A DNA stretch of 9,267 nt from Candidatus Phaeomarinibacter sp. (GTDB lineage Bacteria > Pseudomonadota > Alphaproteobacteria > CGMCC-115125). The translations under genes were made by a program, and so were the position numbers. Of the stretch, positions 6,870-9,267 are shown piece after piece. Numbering within the stretch: position 1 is the first letter of the stretch; each line of letters begins with the position of its first letter. The stretch lies in assembly GCA_028279995.1 (NCBI GenBank), contig JANQMQ010000247.1, forward strand, positions 1 through 9,267, in the 5' to 3' direction. The notes below the pieces were generated by a model. That model was not told the DNA's origin. It ran no database searches and was given only the letters and a program-made list of their open reading frames with translations.

Positions 6870-8360
6870 CTAGTGGCCCATCACTTTTTCTAGAGCACCG
6901 GGTTCATCCTTGATGCTCAGTTTATCAACAATGGTTTCGCTCGCCTTGTTCATGCCAACCAGATCAACGTCTGCCCCTTCTCGGCGGAACTTGAGCACGA
7001 CAGAGTCCAGCGCGGTCACACTTGAGATATCCCAGATGTGTGCCCGCGAAACATCAATGGTGACATGTTCCAGCACCTCCTTGAAATCAAAGGCGGCCAG
7101 AAAGTCTTCAACGGATGCAAAGAACACCTGGCCCTCCACTGTGTAGGTACGGGCCGTACCCTCAGCATTGATCTGCGATGTGACCCGGAATATCTGCGCG
7201 ATCTTGCCTGCGAAGAAGATACCTGACAGCAGCACCCCGACAAGCACGCCAATGGCAAGGTTGTGGGTCGCCACAACAGTGATGACCGTTGCCAGCATCA
7301 CAATGGAAGAACTGCGTGGATGAGTGCGCAGATTCTTGATGGAGGACCAGCTAAACGTGCCGATGGACACCATGATCATGATGGCCACCAGTGCTGCCAT
7401 GGGGATCTGCTTCACCCAGTCGCCAAGCACGACAATCAGGAACAGCAGGAACACACCTGCGCAAAACGTCGACAACCGGCCACGGCCGCCTGACTTCACG
7501 TTGATCATCGACTGACCAATCATCGCACAGCCCGCCATACCTCCGATAAAGCCGGTCGCCGTATTGGCAACACCCTGGCCGATGCACTCTTGATTGCGGT
7601 CACTCTTGGTGTCTGTCAGATCATCGACAATCGACGCGGTCATCAGGGACTCGAGCAGGCCCACCGCCGCAACGGCGGCGGAATAGGGAAGGATGATCTG
7701 GAGTGTTTCCCATGTCAGGGGAATGTCGGGGATCAGGAAAACGGGCAGTGTGGAGGGCAACTCACCCATGTCACCCACATTGCGCAGATCAAACCCGAAG
7801 AACAGCGTGAGGGCCGTCAGCACGATGATACAGACCAACGGCGATGGAACTGCTGTGGTGATGCGCGGAAAGAGATAGATGATCGCAAGACCACCAGCCA
7901 CCATCACATAGGTGAGCCAAGGCACACCGATGAGCTCCGGCAGTTGTGCCATGAAAATGAGAATGGCCAGCGCATTCACGAAGCCGGTCATCACCGACTG
8001 CGACACAAACCGCATGACCTGCCCCAGGCGCAGGAACCCGGCGGCGATCTGCAGCAGGCCGGCGAGCACCGTCGCCGCCAGCAGATACTGAAGCCCATGG
8101 TCCTTAACGAGGGTCACCATCAAGACGGCGGTCGCAGCCGTAGCAGCCGAGATCATGCCCGGACGGCCACCTACGATCGCTGTGATCACTGCGATGGAGA
8201 ATGACGCATAGAGACCGACCTTGGGATCCACACCGGCAATGATCGAGAACGCAATGGCCTCAGGAATGAGGGCCAGGGCTACGACCAGCCCGGAAAGCAA
8301 ATCACCACGAATGTTGCCCAGCCACTCGTGCTTGAGCCGCGGCCCAGAGAAATCAAACAC
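6870..8360 (-). CDS. SulP-family anion transporter with C-terminal STAS domain
   Basis: This 496-residue inner-membrane protein has the SulP/SLC26 signature near its N-terminus: [20 protein letters not shown] (33-52). Many hydrophobic segments follow, up to about residue 390. It also carries the family segments [14 protein letters not shown] (234-247) and [20 protein letters not shown] (273-292). The C-terminal 100 residues form a STAS domain, with [20 protein letters not shown] (433-452) as its core. Relatives carry sulfate, bicarbonate or dicarboxylates, and the substrate cannot be decided here. The start is GTG (8360-8358): a GAGG sits 8 nt upstream (8372-8369), and an in-frame TAG at 8399-8397 excludes a longer protein. 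Stop and downstream USP start are 5 nt apart. The gene is divergent from a Na/Pi-family gene, with a palindrome in its leader. Confidence 0.94.
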   Translation of the reverse strand: MFDFSGPRLKHEWLGNIRGDLLSGLVVALALIPEAIAFSIIAGVDPKVGLYASFSIAVITAIVGGRPGMISAATAATAVLMVTLVKDHGLQYLLAATVLAGLLQIAAGFLRLGQVMRFVSQSVMTGFVNALAILIFMAQLPELIGVPWLTYVMVAGGLAIIYLFPRITTAVPSPLVCIIVLTALTLFFGFDLRNVGDMGELPSTLPVFLIPDIPLTWETLQIILPYSAAVAAVGLLESLMTASIVDDLTDTKSDRNQECIGQGVANTATGFIGGMAGCAMIGQSMINVKSGGRGRLSTFCAGVFLLFLIVVLGDWVKQIPMAALVAIMIMVSIGTFSWSSIKNLRTHPRSSSIVMLATVITVVATHNLAIGVLVGVLLSGIFFAGKIAQIFRVTSQINAEGTARTYTVEGQVFFASVEDFLAAFDFKEVLEHVTIDVSRAHIWDISSVTALDSVVLKFRREGADVDLVGMNKASETIVDKLSIKDEPGALEKVMGH

Positions 8361-8368
8361 CGTAAAAA

Positions 8369-8372
8369 CCTC
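8369..8372 (-). promoter_or_regulatory. Shine-Dalgarno supporting the GTG start of sulP-family gene
   Basis: On the minus strand GAGG is followed by 8 nt and then GTG at 8360. No ATG lies between this and the upstream in-frame stop, so this site decides the start. Confidence 0.65.
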
Positions 8373-8416
8373 GCAGTAAGGCGGGAAATACTGGCCCTAC
8401 CATGAGGCATGCCGAC

Positions 8417-8435
8417 TATTGTGCGCCGCACAATA
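8417..8435. repeat. Perfect 19-nt palindrome, candidate operator
   Basis: TATTGTGCG-C-CGCACAATA has 9-bp arms with no mismatch around a single central base. It lies 57 nt upstream of the SulP GTG start, where it could overlap or adjoin the SulP promoter. The tight symmetry and lack of a loop or T-tract favour a dimeric repressor or activator site over an RNA hairpin. The regulator is not identified; it resembles no site that can be named with confidence. Confidence 0.55.
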
Positions 8436-8479
8436 CAGCAATCGAAAAGGTCCAGACCCGCCATAAGGGGGAACCAGTC

Positions 8480-8605
8480 ATGCAAAAAGCCCAGTTTTTT
8501 ATAGGGAAAACGCAGCACGTTTTCGGGCCGACAGAGCGAGCGGTGCATATCCGCGGCTGTCACAAATATGTTTTAATTCTGACAAAGAGGACGCCACGGC
8601 CATGA
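8480..8605 (+). CDS. Possible 41-residue small protein or leader ORF
   Basis: ATG at 8480 is preceded by AAGGGGGA (8465-8472) at 7 nt spacing, an acceptable ribosome site. The frame runs 41 codons to TGA at 8603-8605, encoding a basic peptide (start MQKAQFFIGKTQH, end KRTPRP) with no recognised domain. Its stop overlaps the ATG of the next mini-frame by an ATGA. It may be a leader ORF for the Na/Pi gene, or chance. Against it: the PHO-box-like site lies inside it, and no family is recognisable. Confidence 0.2.
   Translation: MQKAQFFIGKTQHVFGPTERAVHIRGCHKYVLILTKRTPRP
8557..8574 (+). promoter_or_regulatory. PHO-box-like sequence upstream of Na/Pi gene
   Basis: CTGTCACAAATATGTTTT aligns with the PhoB-binding consensus of two CTGTCAT repeats separated by four AT-rich bases. 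The first repeat is 6 of 7 (C instead of T at the last position, which is commonly tolerated), the spacer AAAT fits, and the second repeat ATGTTTT is 4 of 7. It ends 44 nt before the Na/Pi-family start, a sensible place for phosphate-starvation control. A clear -10 at the right distance is lacking, so this is a candidate only. Confidence 0.4.
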
Positions 8606-8622
8606 CACTCGGTACCGCATGA
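8602..8622 (+). other. Six-codon minicistron overlapping the Na/Pi start
   Basis: ATG at 8602 encodes MTLGTA and stops at TGA 8620-8622, overlapping the downstream ATG (8619-8621) in an ATGA. AAAGAGG (8584-8590) lies 11 nt before this ATG but 28 nt before the Na/Pi ATG, which has no good ribosome site of its own. Translational coupling is therefore possible. The element is very short and may be fortuitous. Confidence 0.25.
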
Positions 8623-9267
8623 AAAGGTTTTACCTCCCTGTCGCCCTCGGCGTGCTGGTCCTTGCCTTCTGGCTCAGAGCGGAAGTTCAGGAGATTGCTG
8701 CCGGCGTAGCTATCTTCCTCTTTGGCATGCTGATGCTGGAGGACGGCTTCAAGATTTTCAGCGGCGGCACTCTGGAACGGGTTCTTCAAAGAGCGACCGG
8801 CTCAGTCTCCCGCGCCCTTGCGTTTGGAGCAATCTCGACAACGATGCTTCAGTCGAGCTCGCTTGTCTCGGTCATCACAATCTCCTTTCTCAGCGCCGGC
8901 CTGATATCCCTCCTTGGCGGCATCGGCGTCATTTTTGGGGCGAACATCGGCACCACGACTGGTGCCTGGCTGGTTGCCGGGTTTGGTCTCAAGGTCAATA
9001 TCGCCTCCTATGCCATGCCGATGCTGGCGGTCAGCATCATCCTTGTTTTCCAGAAATCGAAACCTGTTCAAGGCATCGGCTATGCGCTGGGCGGACTGGG
9101 TTTCCTCTTCCTTGGCATTCACCACATGAAGGAAGGCTTCGACGCTTTCCAGGATCAGATTGATCTGACACGTTTTGCCCTAAGCGGCATTGCCGGTCTC
9201 GTCATCTACACCCTGCTCGGCACCATCGCGACGGTGATCATGCAGTCCAGCCACGCAACCATGGCGC
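8619..9267 (+). CDS. Na/Pi-cotransporter family protein, 3' end outside window
   Basis: 216 codons are visible before the right edge; the usual family length is about 500-600, so more than half is missing. The protein is a polytopic membrane protein with the Na_Pi_cotrans (PF02690) signatures: TMLQSSSLVSVITISF (75-90) with the QSSS motif at 78-81, GANIGTTTG (107-115), and a second QSS at 209-211 (IMQSSHATMA). This inverted-repeat QSS pair is the hallmark of NptA/YjbB-type sodium-phosphate transporters. In bacteria the role is sodium-coupled phosphate uptake or phosphate export. The frame is closed upstream by TGA at 8580-8582 with no other start codon, fixing ATG 8619. The PHO-box-like site and coupled minicistron upstream suggest phosphate-responsive control. 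Confidence 0.9.
   Translation, partial: MKRFYLPVALGVLVLAFWLRAEVQEIAAGVAIFLFGMLMLEDGFKIFSGGTLERVLQRATGSVSRALAFGAISTTMLQSSSLVSVITISFLSAGLISLLGGIGVIFGANIGTTTGAWLVAGFGLKVNIASYAMPMLAVSIILVFQKSKPVQGIGYALGGLGFLFLGIHHMKEGFDAFQDQIDLTRFALSGIAGLVIYTLLGTIATVIMQSSHATMA

Larger units (their letters stand above)
8361..8618. promoter_or_regulatory. Divergent regulatory region between SulP-family and Na/Pi-family genes
   Basis: This 258-nt region must drive the SulP-USP unit leftward and the Na/Pi gene rightward. It holds a perfect palindrome near the SulP side, a PHO-box-like sequence near the Na/Pi side, and short plus-strand frames described separately. No clean sigma70 pair was found in either direction. 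Confidence 0.5.

Noticed and set aside
7590..8204. Plus-strand 204-codon frame opposite the SulP gene
   Set aside because: It is rich in H, Q, G and R as expected for the complement of a hydrophobic coding frame. It shows no domain and no ribosome site.
8279..8563. Minus-strand 94-codon frame overlapping the SulP start
   Set aside because: It runs across the regulatory region and an alternate frame of SulP, with no family resemblance.
8802..9125. Minus-strand 107-codon charged frame opposite the Na/Pi gene
   Set aside because: It is the complement of a membrane-protein frame with clear QSS and GANIGTT motifs.

Overview
This window looks like a chromosomal stretch of an alphaproteobacterium, probably of the Hyphomicrobiales (Rhizobiales) or a close relative. 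The evidence is protein style only: a short histidine kinase with an ASRA(K)SEFLANMSHELRTPLNAI-type H-box region, a long-sensor MCP, a SulP/USP pair, moderately high GC and dense packing. No rRNA, tRNA, CRISPR array, insertion sequence or phage gene was seen.

Layout. (1) 1-942, minus: 5' part of a membrane glycosyltransferase of the GT39/ArnT type, running off the left edge. (2) 943-1113: divergent intergenic region. (3) 1114-1989, plus: a HisKA/HATPase sensor kinase gene with an in-frame TAA at 1258-1260, at the position where relatives carry a conserved lysine just before the H-box. The 236-codon remainder (1279-1989) is intact and could be reinitiated. (4) 2011-3690, plus: a HerA-like HAS-barrel/DUF87 ATPase, 21 nt downstream and probably co-transcribed with the kinase. 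(5) 3691-3915: intergenic, with a 25-nt imperfect palindrome. (6) 3916-5928, plus: a membrane chemoreceptor with a long, HBM-sized all-helical sensor domain, HAMP and signalling hairpin. (7) 5950-5988: a strong, probably bidirectional terminator between convergent genes. (8) 8360-6010, minus: a probable two-gene operon, SulP anion transporter with STAS domain (GTG start) followed 5 nt later by a tandem universal stress protein. (9) 8361-8618: divergent regulatory region with a perfect 9-bp-arm palindrome, a PHO-box-like sequence, and two tiny reading frames chained by ATGA overlaps into the next gene. (10) 8619-9267, plus: start of a Na/Pi-cotransporter family protein, cut by the right edge.

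How the parts relate. The left half is envelope glycan modification plus a signalling/ATPase pair; the middle is chemotaxis input; the right half is anion transport (SulP and Na/Pi family, divergently arranged) with a stress protein. Nothing here amounts to a clearly undescribed system. The most notable points are the internal stop in the kinase and the structured divergent region before the Na/Pi gene.
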